A DNA stretch of 64,000 nucleotides from Hymenobacter lucidus. Lineage in GTDB: Bacteria > Bacteroidota > Bacteroidia > Cytophagales > Hymenobacteraceae. Made by a program: the position numbers and the translations under genes. Under the pieces are notes generated by a model. The model did no database searches, was not told where the DNA came from, and worked only from the letters and a program-made list of their open reading frames with translations. Below are positions 8,671-17,000 of the stretch, piece after piece (the first letter of the stretch is position 1; every line of letters begins with the position of its first letter). The DNA lies in assembly GCF_020447265.1 (NCBI RefSeq), contig NZ_JAJADR010000003.1:496001-560000 (forward strand), given 5' to 3'.

Positions 8671-9262
8671 AACTCCGTACCACTTCCAAGCCGCCATCGG
8701 GCAGCACCCGCACTACTGTCGAGGGCTGGGCGGCAGTCTGGTCGTCCTGCCGCCAGCTCACCACGTAGTCGGCGGCCCGCACGATGGCCGGGTTTACCTC
8801 GGCGTATGTAGCAGCGGTAGGCTCACCACTGATGTTGGCCGAGGTTGAAACCAGGCCGTGGCCCAGGCGGCGCACTACTTTGTAAGTAAACTCATCGTGG
8901 AGCACCACGCGCAGCCCTATAGTACCGTCGGGGGCCAACAGGTTGGGCGCCAGGTGGCGGCTGCCGGCTACTATATAGGTGGTGGGCCGCTCCTGGCTGG
9001 CCAGCAGCTCGGCCAAGTTGGGCGGCACCACCTGCGCATACTTGGCAAACATTTCCTCGTCGGCCACCAGCACAATCATGCCTTTTTCGGCGGGCCGACT
9101 TTTTATCTTGTAGAGCTGCTCCACGGCCGGCGGCACCTCGGCGTCGCAGCCTAAGCCCCACACCGTGTCGGTCGGGTACAGAATTACTTGCTGGAGCAGC
9201 AGCGCATCCACGGCGGCATCTACTTCCTGGCGAAAGAAATTACTACTCATTGTCTTACTCAT
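8669..9262 (-). CDS. L-threonylcarbamoyladenylate synthase (Sua5/YciO/YrdC/TsaC family)
   Basis: 197 residues. The family makes threonylcarbamoyl-AMP from threonine, bicarbonate and ATP, the first step of the t6A modification of tRNAs that read ANN codons. The YrdC-type fold is recognised from LYPTDTVWGLGCDA near residue 28, the KIKSRPAEKGMIVLV motif near residue 52 and STSANISGEP near residue 140. It is a single-domain YrdC-type protein without the Sua5 C-terminal domain. The start ATG at 9262 overlaps the stop codon of the epimerase gene by 8 bases, so the two are translationally coupled; an alternative ATG lies at 9250. Some Bacteroidota carry more than one YrdC paralogue, so I leave the symbol blank. 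Confidence 0.9.
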   Translation of the reverse strand: MSKTMSSNFFRQEVDAAVDALLLQQVILYPTDTVWGLGCDAEVPPAVEQLYKIKSRPAEKGMIVLVADEEMFAKYAQVVPPNLAELLASQERPTTYIVAGSRHLAPNLLAPDGTIGLRVVLHDEFTYKVVRRLGHGLVSTSANISGEPTAATYAEVNPAIVRAADYVVSWRQDDQTAAQPSTVVRVLPDGGLEVVRS

Positions 9263-9674
9263 GGTTGGTGGGGCTGATACTCTGGCAAAGCTCTACCAAT
9301 ACGCCTGCCGCGCTTTTCGGGTGCACGAAGCATACCAGCTTGTTGTCGGCCCCGCGCTTGGGCTCCTCGTTCAGCAGCACGAAGCCTTCCTGCCGCAGCC
9401 GCTGCATTTCGGCCCGGATATCGGCTACCTCGAAGGCCACGTGGTGAATTCCCTCCGGTTTCTTGCCTAGGTATTTGGTAATGGCGCTATCGGGCGAGGT
9501 GCCGGCCAGCAGCTCAATTTTGGCGCCGCCCACCTGAAAAAACACGGTATCAACGGCTTCACTGGCGACGTGCTCCTTCTTATAAGGCGGCTGTCCGAGC
9601 AGGGTCGTATACAGGGCTGTGGCGGCTTCAAGGTCGTGCACGGCCAGACCAAGGTGTTCCAGATTGGTAAACAT
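9255..9674 (-). CDS. mce: Methylmalonyl-CoA epimerase
   Basis: 139-residue vicinal-oxygen-chelate enzyme that interconverts (2R)- and (2S)-methylmalonyl-CoA in the propionyl-CoA/succinyl-CoA route. Family marks are the N-terminal LEHLGLAVHDLEAA (metal-binding His), the FFQVGGAKIELL segment, the second-module GIHHVAFEVADI, and FVHPKSAAGVLVELCQ at the C-terminus with the catalytic-site Glu. Length and two-module layout are normal. It is the first gene of a two-gene operon with the downstream tsaC-type gene (8-base overlap), a pairing without an obvious functional link. Confidence 0.93.
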   Translation of the reverse strand: MFTNLEHLGLAVHDLEAATALYTTLLGQPPYKKEHVASEAVDTVFFQVGGAKIELLAGTSPDSAITKYLGKKPEGIHHVAFEVADIRAEMQRLRQEGFVLLNEEPKRGADNKLVCFVHPKSAAGVLVELCQSISPTNHE

Positions 9675-9718
9675 GAAAGTTGGGGTGGGAAGCTGATGGA
9701 CGCTATTTGGAATATATC

Positions 9719-9726
9719 TACTTTTG
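9719..9726 (+). promoter_or_regulatory. Possible -7 element for iscS
   Basis: TACTTTTG matches TAnnTTTG in the divergent gap between the epimerase gene and iscS, about 110 bases before the iscS start. No clear -33 TTG at 19-21 bases upstream, so this is tentative. Confidence 0.3.
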
Positions 9727-9837
9727 TGGGAGCAAAGTAAAACCAGTTCGCTGGTTTTCGTGTTCTACCTGCGAATCATTCTCCACTGGGATTCGCCTGG
9801 TTTCTCTGGTTTTTCGCTGATTTACATACTCCGAGCC

Positions 9838-11052
9838 ATGCTCAAACTACCTATTTACCTCGACAACAACGCCACTACTCCCCTGGATCCGCGCGTGTTG
9901 GAGGCCATGATGCCTTATCTGACCGAGGTATTCGGCAACGCCGCGTCCCGCAACCATCCCTTCGGCTGGGCTGCCGAAGAAGCTGTGGATTACGCCCGGG
10001 AGCAGATTGCCTCGCTCATCAACTGCGACCCAAAGGAAATCATTTTCACTTCGGGAGCTACCGAGTCCGACAATCTAGGCATCAAAGGGGTGTTTGAGAT
10101 GTATGCCCAAAAAGGCAACCACATCATCACGGCTACCACCGAGCACAAAGCTGTACTCGATACTTGCAAGCACATCGAGAAACTCGGCGGCCGGGTTACG
10201 TATCTGCCCGTGAATGAGGAAGGCCTCATCAGCCTCGCCGAGCTGGAAGCGGCCATGACGCCCCAAACCGTGTTGGTTACCATCATGTACGGCAACAACG
10301 AAACCGGCACCATTCAGCCGATTCGTGAAATTGCCGCCATTGCCCACAAGCACGGCGCGCTGTTCATGACCGACGGCACCCAGGCCGTGGGTAAAATTCC
10401 GGTTGACGTTATTGCCGACGGTATCGACCTGATGGCCTTCACAGCCCACAAAATGTATGGCCCCAAAGGTGTAGGCGCGCTGTATGTGCGTCGCAAAAAC
10501 CCGCGGGTGAAAGTAACAGCCCAGATGGACGGTGGCGGCCACGAGCGTGGTATGCGCTCCGGCACCCTGAACGTACCCGGCATTGTGGGCTTGGGCAAGG
10601 CATGCGAGCTGGCCCGCCTCGAAATGGCCGCCGACACGGCCCGCCTGAGCGCCATGCGCGACCGGCTGGAGCGTGAGCTGCTGACGCTGGAAGAAAGCTA
10701 CGTGAATGGCTCACGCGAGCATCGCCTGCCCCACGTGACCAACATCTCCTTTAAATACGTGGAAGGCGAAGGCCTGATGATGGGCGTGAAAGACTTGGCA
10801 GTTTCGTCGGGTTCGGCCTGTACGTCGGCCTCCCTGGAGCCGTCCTACGTGCTGAAGGCCTTGGGTCTGAGCGACGATCTGGCCCATAGCTCCCTGCGCT
10901 TCGGCCTGAGCCGCTTTACCACCGACGAGCAAATCGATTACGCCATCGGCCACGTAAAAGAGGCTGTTACCAAACTCCGCGAAATGTCGCCCCTGTGGGA
11001 GATGTTCAAGGAAGGTATCGACCTCAGCAAAATTGAGTGGGCTGAACATTGA
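9838..11052 (+). CDS. iscS: Cysteine desulfurase IscS
   Basis: 404-residue PLP enzyme that takes sulfur from cysteine and passes it to the scaffold IscU. I use the ATG at 9838 ([16 protein letters not shown]), because this is the canonical IscS N-terminus; the frame extends upstream without similarity. Visible features: TEHKA His near residue 105, PLP-lysine motif [11 protein letters not shown] near residue 205, and the mobile-loop cysteine in [17 protein letters not shown] near residue 325, a layout of group I (IscS-type) enzymes. It is followed by iscU, an unknown small gene and an IscA-type gene on the same strand, forming an Isc set without an IscR regulator or HscA/HscB chaperones in the window. 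Confidence 0.95.
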   Translation: MLKLPIYLDNNATTPLDPRVLEAMMPYLTEVFGNAASRNHPFGWAAEEAVDYAREQIASLINCDPKEIIFTSGATESDNLGIKGVFEMYAQKGNHIITATTEHKAVLDTCKHIEKLGGRVTYLPVNEEGLISLAELEAAMTPQTVLVTIMYGNNETGTIQPIREIAAIAHKHGALFMTDGTQAVGKIPVDVIADGIDLMAFTAHKMYGPKGVGALYVRRKNPRVKVTAQMDGGGHERGMRSGTLNVPGIVGLGKACELARLEMAADTARLSAMRDRLERELLTLEESYVNGSREHRLPHVTNISFKYVEGEGLMMGVKDLAVSSGSACTSASLEPSYVLKALGLSDDLAHSSLRFGLSRFTTDEQIDYAIGHVKEAVTKLREMSPLWEMFKEGIDLSKIEWAEH

Positions 11053-11157
11053 TTCAGGGCTTGAGGGTCGGCGGGTGGGAGTTTAAGAAGTAAATCCTCC
11101 TAATACCGCTCCCTCTTATCCTCCTACCATCATACCCTAATAACCTAAAACAAAGCC

Positions 11158-11574
11158 ATGGCTTACTCCGATAAAGTAATCGACCACTACAGCAACCCCC
11201 GCAACGTGGGTACACTCGATAAAAGCAAGAAGAACGTAGGTACCGGCTTGGTTGGTGCCCCTGAGTGCGGCGACGTAATGCGCCTGCAGATTGAGGTCGA
11301 CGAGGTAACTAATACCATCACCGATGCCAAGTTCAAGACCTTCGGCTGCGGCTCGGCTATTGCCTCTTCGTCGTTGGCTACCGAGTGGCTGAAAGGCAAA
11401 ACCGTAGACGAGGCCCTGGCCATCGACAACATGGAGATTGTAGAAGAGTTGGCTTTACCGCCCGTAAAAATTCACTGCTCGGTGCTGGCGGAAGACGCCA
11501 TCAAGTCGGCCATCAACGACTACCGCGTGAAAAACGGTATGCCCGCGCTGGAAGAAGCCAAGTCGCACCACTAA
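11158..11574 (+). CDS. iscU: Iron-sulfur cluster scaffold IscU
   Basis: 138-residue scaffold on which [2Fe-2S] clusters are assembled with sulfur from IscS. The three conserved cysteines are present: APECGDVM (about residue 37), TFGCGSAIASSS (about 63) and KIHCSVLAEDAI (about 106); the Asp after the first Cys is also there. The IscU chaperone-recognition motif LPPVK is present just before the third Cys, although HscA/HscB are not in this window. It lies 105 bases after iscS. The gap contains no strong hairpin, so a joint transcript is likely. Confidence 0.95.
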   Translation: MAYSDKVIDHYSNPRNVGTLDKSKKNVGTGLVGAPECGDVMRLQIEVDEVTNTITDAKFKTFGCGSAIASSSLATEWLKGKTVDEALAIDNMEIVEELALPPVKIHCSVLAEDAIKSAINDYRVKNGMPALEEAKSHH

Positions 11575-11581
11575 TGGATTA

Positions 11582-11643
11582 TTGATTGCTGGTAGTTGAT
11601 TGTTGCCGTTCTAAACCGCAGCCAATCAACAACCAGCAATCAA
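11582..11643. repeat. Long near-perfect inverted repeat between iscU and the next gene
   Basis: 21-base arms (11582-11602 and 11623-11643) with one mismatch and a 20-base loop. The arms are made of short related words (TTGATTG, TTGCTGG). It occupies almost the whole gap. It could be an attenuator or terminator within the isc set, or a small mobile repeat; no T-tract follows on the plus strand (CAATCAACTTTC). Confidence 0.7.
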
Positions 11644-11660
11644 CAATCAACTTTCTCTAG

Positions 11661-12068
11661 ATGGAAGTTTCGCCCGATATCCACGTCGAGAGCAGCCGGA
11701 TTCAGAAACAGATTGAGGATCATCTGGGCCTGGGTGCCGGCACACTGTTGTTTGAGTTTCGCCAGCTGGACAACCTAGTGCGGCTGGATTTGATTACGGT
11801 CAATCCGCGCCACCACCAGAGCTTTCTGTTCCGCTACGAGGAAGGCTACGACAAGCTCGACGCGCTGCGCAAGATGCTGGCCTATGTGAAGAACTTCCGG
11901 GATACGGAAAGCTCCTACACGATTCAGTGGCGCACTCGCGGCGACAAAGAGCTGCAGACTTCCTACTTCCGGGCCCACAACGCCTACGAAGCCCTCGACA
12001 AACTGTATTACGGGCGCGACCTAAACACTATTACGGTGTTTAGTGTTGTCCTCAACCCTTCTTCGTAA
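11661..12068 (+). CDS. Conserved protein of unknown function in the isc set
   Basis: 135 residues, not recognised as a named family. It is soluble, with no signal peptide or membrane helix, and shows an alternating beta/alpha pattern: an N-terminal helix (SRIQKQIEDHL), a beta pair (LLFEFRQLDNLVRLDLITV), a helix (KLDALRKMLAYVKNF), a beta pair (SYTIQWRTRGDKELQTSYFRA) and a helix (NAYEALDKLYYG). No cysteine is present, so it is unlikely to bind a cluster itself. It sits between iscU and the IscA-type gene; the context hints at a link with iron-sulfur assembly but the hairpin before it leaves open a separate unit. Confidence 0.75.
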   Translation: MEVSPDIHVESSRIQKQIEDHLGLGAGTLLFEFRQLDNLVRLDLITVNPRHHQSFLFRYEEGYDKLDALRKMLAYVKNFRDTESSYTIQWRTRGDKELQTSYFRAHNAYEALDKLYYGRDLNTITVFSVVLNPSS

Positions 12069-12160
12069 ACAGGACGCGCTGCCGGGCTACGCCGAAAAGG
12101 CACTCTTTTCTGCGCTGTTCTGTTTAATAGCTGCATCCTTCCTTTTTTCTACCGCTTGCC

Positions 12161-12487
12161 ATGATTACCGTTTCTGACAAAGCCAAGGATAAAGTTGAGC
12201 GTCTGATGTCGGATGCTCAACTCGATGAAACCTACCGCCTCCGTGCTTCCGTAGCTGGCGGTGGCTGCTCGGGCCTGTCGTACAAGCTAGACTTCGACAA
12301 CGAAGTGAAGCCCATGGATCAGGAATTTGAGGATAAAGGCGTACGGGTAGTAGTTGACATGAAAAGCTTCCTGTACCTGGCCGGCACCCAGCTCGATTTT
12401 TCGGATGGGCTCAACGGCAAAGGCTTTTACTTTGATAATCCCAACGCCTCGCGTACCTGCGGCTGTGGCGAGAGTTTCTCCGTGTAG
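12161..12487 (+). CDS. iscA: A-type iron-sulfur carrier (IscA/ErpA family)
   Basis: 108-residue A-type carrier that receives clusters from IscU and delivers them to target enzymes. The three conserved cysteines are seen: GGGCSGLSYKL (about residue 36) and the C-terminal RTCGCGESFSV (about 101 and 103). The N-terminus (ITVSDKAKDKVERLM) is typical of the family. Length is normal. Which A-type class (IscA, ErpA, SufA) cannot be fixed from sequence alone; the symbol follows the neighbouring iscS and iscU. A very strong terminator follows directly. Confidence 0.9.
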   Translation: MITVSDKAKDKVERLMSDAQLDETYRLRASVAGGGCSGLSYKLDFDNEVKPMDQEFEDKGVRVVVDMKSFLYLAGTQLDFSDGLNGKGFYFDNPNASRTCGCGESFSV

Positions 12488-12490
12488 CTC

Positions 12491-12557
12491 AGTACGACAA
12501 GCATAAAAAAGGGGCCTCTTCCAATGGAAGAGGCCCCTTTTTTATGCTTGTCGTACT
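12491..12557. terminator. Perfect 32-bp-arm bidirectional terminator
   Basis: A perfect inverted repeat with 32-base arms and a 3-base loop (AAT) fills the gap between the convergent iscA-type and T9SS-cargo genes. The core is GGGGCCTCTTCC flanked by A6/T6 tracts, giving a strong intrinsic terminator on both strands; the arms continue unusually far beyond the T-tract (to AGTACGACAAGCAT). Confidence 0.95.
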
Positions 12558-12558
12558 C

Positions 12559-13815
12559 CTATCGACGTACAAACCGTTGGGTAGCCCGGTCGCGGCCGGT
12601 ACCGGTTTCCAGCAGGTAGCTGCCTTCGGTGAGCCGCTGTACATCTACCGCACCATTGGAAGGCACAGTGCCTTGCATGAGAATCTGGCCCAGCGAATTC
12701 AGGATGCGGTATGGAGTGCCAGCCGCCGACATCGGCAGGTTCAGCAGTTCGTAAGTAGGGCTCGGGTAAATGGCCTCCACTATGGCCCGCACCACCCGCA
12801 CGGGAGAGTACGAATCACTACCGTTGGTATCCACCTGCCGCAGCCGGTAGTAGGTTTCGCCGGCTAAGGGCCCTGTATCCTTTGCGCTATAGCTGGTGGC
12901 TTTATTGCTGGTGCCGCTGCCGCTCACTGTGCTGATGGTAGTGAACTTCTGTCCATCGGGACTACGCTGCACTTCAAACCGGTCGTTGTTCTTTTCGCTG
13001 GCCGTGGCCCACTTCAGCAGCACGGCGTTGTTTTGCCGGATAACATCGAACGCCGTAAGCTCTACCGGTAGCGGACTATCACTCCCGATTGTCACGTCAT
13101 CGATATAAAGTGCCGTCTTGCCGTTGGCCACCAACGTAACGCGCACCTGAATCTGGGTGATGGCCGCGCCAAAGTTAATTCGGGCCGTAGAAAGGCCGGC
13201 AGTACCCGTTAACGCTACTGATTGCCCACTCCCGGTAAGGTCAGTTTGTGAGGTAGCGTTAGTCAGCGTGGGTGATGTTGAGTTCACAGTAGCTGAGGCA
13301 ATTCCGGTAGCGTTGTAGCTGAATACCGACCCGTTGTTTTGGCCGTTTATCTGCAGAGTCGGAACAAAAGTAGCGGAGCCGTTATAGGCAATACTTATCA
13401 GGAAGTTAGCCGAGCTGTTATCAATACCGCCATTATTGTTGGTTTGGTAAGAGGCTAGCCGAAGACTGAAGAAGTTAGAGGAAGAGCCCGTAGCAAACGT
13501 CGTGTTGTTGAACGTTACAACTGAGGTGGCGGCGGCCCCACCGTTGCCCGTATTGTTGACGACGCCCAACGCCTGGGTTCCTTCGCTATAGACATTACTC
13601 GTTTTGGGGGCAGCATTGGTGTTGGTGGTCGTTGCCGATGCGAAAGTCCCTGTTGATAATACTCCAGGATCATCCACGGCGCGCGTGTAGAGTAGTTCGT
13701 CCTGACCCTCAACGGTTTCAAAACCCTGCTGCAGTCGAAAAGACTGAGCCCGTACTACTAGCGGACTAAGCAGTAGTCCGGCAAGTAACAGATGTGTTGC
13801 AGCATTTTTCTTCAT
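12559..13815 (-). CDS. Secreted T9SS cargo protein with type A sorting domain
   Basis: 418-residue exported protein. It has a signal peptide (MKKNAATHLLLAGLLLSPLVVRAQ), then a Ser/Thr/Asn/Gly-rich jelly-roll-like domain (about 25-245) that ends in ALYIDDVTIGSD, typical of secreted carbohydrate- or surface-binding modules. A fibronectin-like spacer follows (LPVELTAFDVIRQNNAVLLKWATASEKNN, about 250-340), and a C-terminal sorting domain (about 345-418; IYPSPTYELLNLP to ATQRFVRR). The spacer plus sorting tail is shared with the next two genes. The substrate or ligand is unknown. First gene after the strong terminator, transcribed towards iscA. Confidence 0.85.
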   Translation of the reverse strand: MKKNAATHLLLAGLLLSPLVVRAQSFRLQQGFETVEGQDELLYTRAVDDPGVLSTGTFASATTTNTNAAPKTSNVYSEGTQALGVVNNTGNGGAAATSVVTFNNTTFATGSSSNFFSLRLASYQTNNNGGIDNSSANFLISIAYNGSATFVPTLQINGQNNGSVFSYNATGIASATVNSTSPTLTNATSQTDLTGSGQSVALTGTAGLSTARINFGAAITQIQVRVTLVANGKTALYIDDVTIGSDSPLPVELTAFDVIRQNNAVLLKWATASEKNNDRFEVQRSPDGQKFTTISTVSGSGTSNKATSYSAKDTGPLAGETYYRLRQVDTNGSDSYSPVRVVRAIVEAIYPSPTYELLNLPMSAAGTPYRILNSLGQILMQGTVPSNGAVDVQRLTEGSYLLETGTGRDRATQRFVRR

Positions 13816-13986
13816 ACGTCGGTGTGTTAGAACTCAGTGTGGGATGAAACAGGGTCAGCGTAGCACTAGTAACTCGCCCATTGTTCTGGTTATCAGCAGA
13901 GCGTTTTATTAGCATTAGCAATATATAAAAATACTAGGCTAGAGTACCAAAATCCCTCAAACAACATACAATTGCCGCTATATAAA

Positions 13987-14016
13987 AGAGCTTCCCCGCC
14001 AAGACAGGGAAGCTCT
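13987..14016 (-). terminator. Terminator of the 1601-residue cargo gene
   Basis: Arms AGAGCTTCCC / GGGAAGCTCT; on the minus strand followed by TTTTATATAG. It lies 48 bases past the stop codon of the gene at 14064-18869. Confidence 0.8.
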
Positions 14017-14063
14017 GTACAAATTCCAGCCGTAGTATACCAATTGTAGTGCGTTGCGGCAGT

Positions 14064-17000
14064 TTAATGCTTCACCACTTTTCGGGTGATGCGGGCAGTT
14101 CCTTCGCCAATGTATACTAGATAGGTACCCGGCGCCAGCACCCGCATATCTACCTGATTAGCAGCGTTGAGCTTACTTGTAAACAACACCCGGCCCGCCA
14201 GATCCGTAACCTGAACCAGTGTTTCGCCCACTTCCGTTTGCGGCAGCTGCACCGTCAGCACATCCTGCACTGGATTGGGGAACAGCTGTACTTCACTAGC
14301 GGCCTGTACGGCCACCACAGGCGAGTAAGCTGCCTTACCATCCGTGTCCACCTGCTGCAGGCGGTAGTAAGCCAACTGGCGGGCAGGCTGTAGGTCGGTG
14401 GCGGTATAGTGCTGTAGCCGGGTGCTTTGCCCTTGGGCAGCCACCACTACTACTTTACTGAAATCCTTGCCATTTACGCTACGCTGTACCTCAAAATGGG
14501 CACTGTTCTGCTCCAGAGCCGTCGTCCAACGGATAGCGACGCTGGCTGACTGCCGCTCGGCAGTGAAGCTGGCCAAGGATACGGGCAACACCACCGGAGA
14601 GCTGGGCGCAAAAGCAATACCCCGAAATGCCTGATTGGTGGGAGCCGTGGCAAGCGAGGTCAGCGTGGTAGTGGCCGGAGCCACGTTGTAGGCTACATTG
14701 TCGAGTACGGTGTACAGATTGGACGCATTGGCCGCAAAGAGCCGGATGCCATTGGCCACGCGCGAGGCGGCCAGCCCCCGCAGGCCGGTACCGCCGCTGA
14801 TAGTAGCCCCATTTTGCACCCAGGTGCTGCCCACCAGGGAGTATTTCCGGATACCGGAGCCACCGTCGGCCACATATACTACATCAGGTCCCGCCACGGC
14901 ATCGGTCAGATCGAAGAACACAAATCCATAGGCATCCGTTGCCGTTAGGCCCGCCATGAGCGTAGAAGCCTGGCTACCGGTGGTAGGCACGCCGGTGCCA
15001 ACGGTATTTACCCCGATGTTACTGCCCGAAGCAGAAGTCATGTAGAGCTGATCGAAATAGATGGCTGCCTGCCGGGTATTAGCCGGTGTCCCGCTCAGTT
15101 GCGTAGACGTTCCGGTGCTGCCCAGCGCCACGTAGCGCGAGCCGCCGCTGGCAATATTGGCCGCACTGCCCGAGCCGTTGCCAGCCGTCCAGAAGCCGGA
15201 GCCATCGGTGGTTACCGCCGAGCGAATATCACCACCCAGGTACCCGTCGTTGATAAGGGTCGAGGTATTAACCACACCATTGAAATCAACCAGGCCTACC
15301 ACCCGCTCGACTCCGGTGGCCGTGGCAACACTGGTCGTACCCGGAGCGGCATTGAAGCCAGCCAGGGAAATGTACTGCCGGTTGGGCGACAGAGTTACGG
15401 TACCGTTCGTGGATGAAGAGCCATTGGCGGTGAGGGCAAAGTTGCTGCCCACAGCTGAGGTTGGCAGCGCAATGCTGCGTACCAACGTTCCGCTAGGCGT
15501 ATATTCATCAATAAATACCGGCGCAGCAGCTGAGGTCAGAGCGGCACTGCCATCCCCTACTCGCACCAGAGCCAGATTACCGGGGGTAAAGGGCGTGCCC
15601 ACCGGCGGCTCCGTTGCGTTGCCGGTTACCGCTACCGGGGCCGACAAAGCGCCGCTGGTATTGCTGATGGTAGCGTTGGTAGTGCCGGCGGTAGCGGGAG
15701 CCGTGAAGCGCACCCGCACCGTTTGATTGACACTGCCGGTGGCACTAGCTGTAAGCGTAGCCGTGGCAACGTAGCTGCTGCCGCCATCAATGGAAAAGGT
15801 AACGCTGGCATTGTTGCTGCTGACATTCACCGAAGCATTAGCCGCCAAGTTGCTGCCTTCCAGCTGGTAGTTGCGCACGGTGCTCTGCCCGATAGTGGCA
15901 TCCAGTGTCAGAGCATTGGGAGTGGCAGTGAGCGTAGCTACCGGAGCAGTTACCGTGACAAGCACCTCGTTGCTGGTAACGGACCCACAGGCTGCAAAAG
16001 TTGAAACAACGGTTACGTAGTAGCTGCCCGCAGTCGGGAAATTGGGGGTGTAACTGGTACCGGTAGCCCCGGCAATGGCCGTGGTGCTGCCATTGGAAAC
16101 GGCCGAGTAGTACCACTGGCGCGTGATGGCAGCGGGCGTCTCAGTGGCTGTCAGGGGTGCTCCGTTGGTGTTGGTTATCAGATTTTGGGTAGTGGCCGGA
16201 GCCACCGCTACAGTCGGCGCATTCACCAGCGTAAAGGCGGCCGAGGCCGTACCTATCGTAGTAGGGTCGTTGGCAACTATACGCAGCTTATAGCCGGTGC
16301 CGCTGACGGTGCCGGCCGGAATCGTGATGCTGGCCGTAACAGCAGTGCCGTTGGCAGCATTATCCGCTACGGTGCCCACTACTACCGGACTAGCAAAGGA
16401 ACCGGCCGCGTTGGAGAGCTGCACGGTAAAGTCATTCGTAGCGGCGAAGGTACCGGAGGGGGTAAACTCCACAGCTACTGTAGAAGCCGAAGTGCTGCAA
16501 AAGCTCGTACCAGTAAAAGTTGGAGCAGTTATGGCCGTACCGGAACCCCCGAAATCGGTAATAGAAATATCGTCGATGTTGAGGCGTGGGTCATTCCCAA
16601 TCGTGCCGCCAACGTGGCGTACCCGCAGGCGGATGTTGCCAGCCACGTTTACCGTAAAGGCCGTGGCGCTGAGCGTACCATTGACTGGGGTTGTGGCTCC
16701 GTTGTAGGCCGTAAAGGTAGCCCCGTCGTCATCGGAGACATCAATGGCATACGACGAAGTGGCATCGGAGCCGTAGGAAGCCGCATTGATTGTTACAATT
16801 CCGGCCCCGTTGGCCTTGTTAAAGGTCATATAAATCGAACCGCCCCGCAGTCGGGCCGCCTTGGTGCCGTTCTTTTTGTCATTTGCCAGGTTGCCTACCG
16901 CTGCCTGATCGAACGTCCAGACCCCATTGGCAGTAGTAACAGGACCACTGGCATAACTCGTTTTTATTGGTGTCGCAGTTTCAAAGTCCTCGAAAAATCC

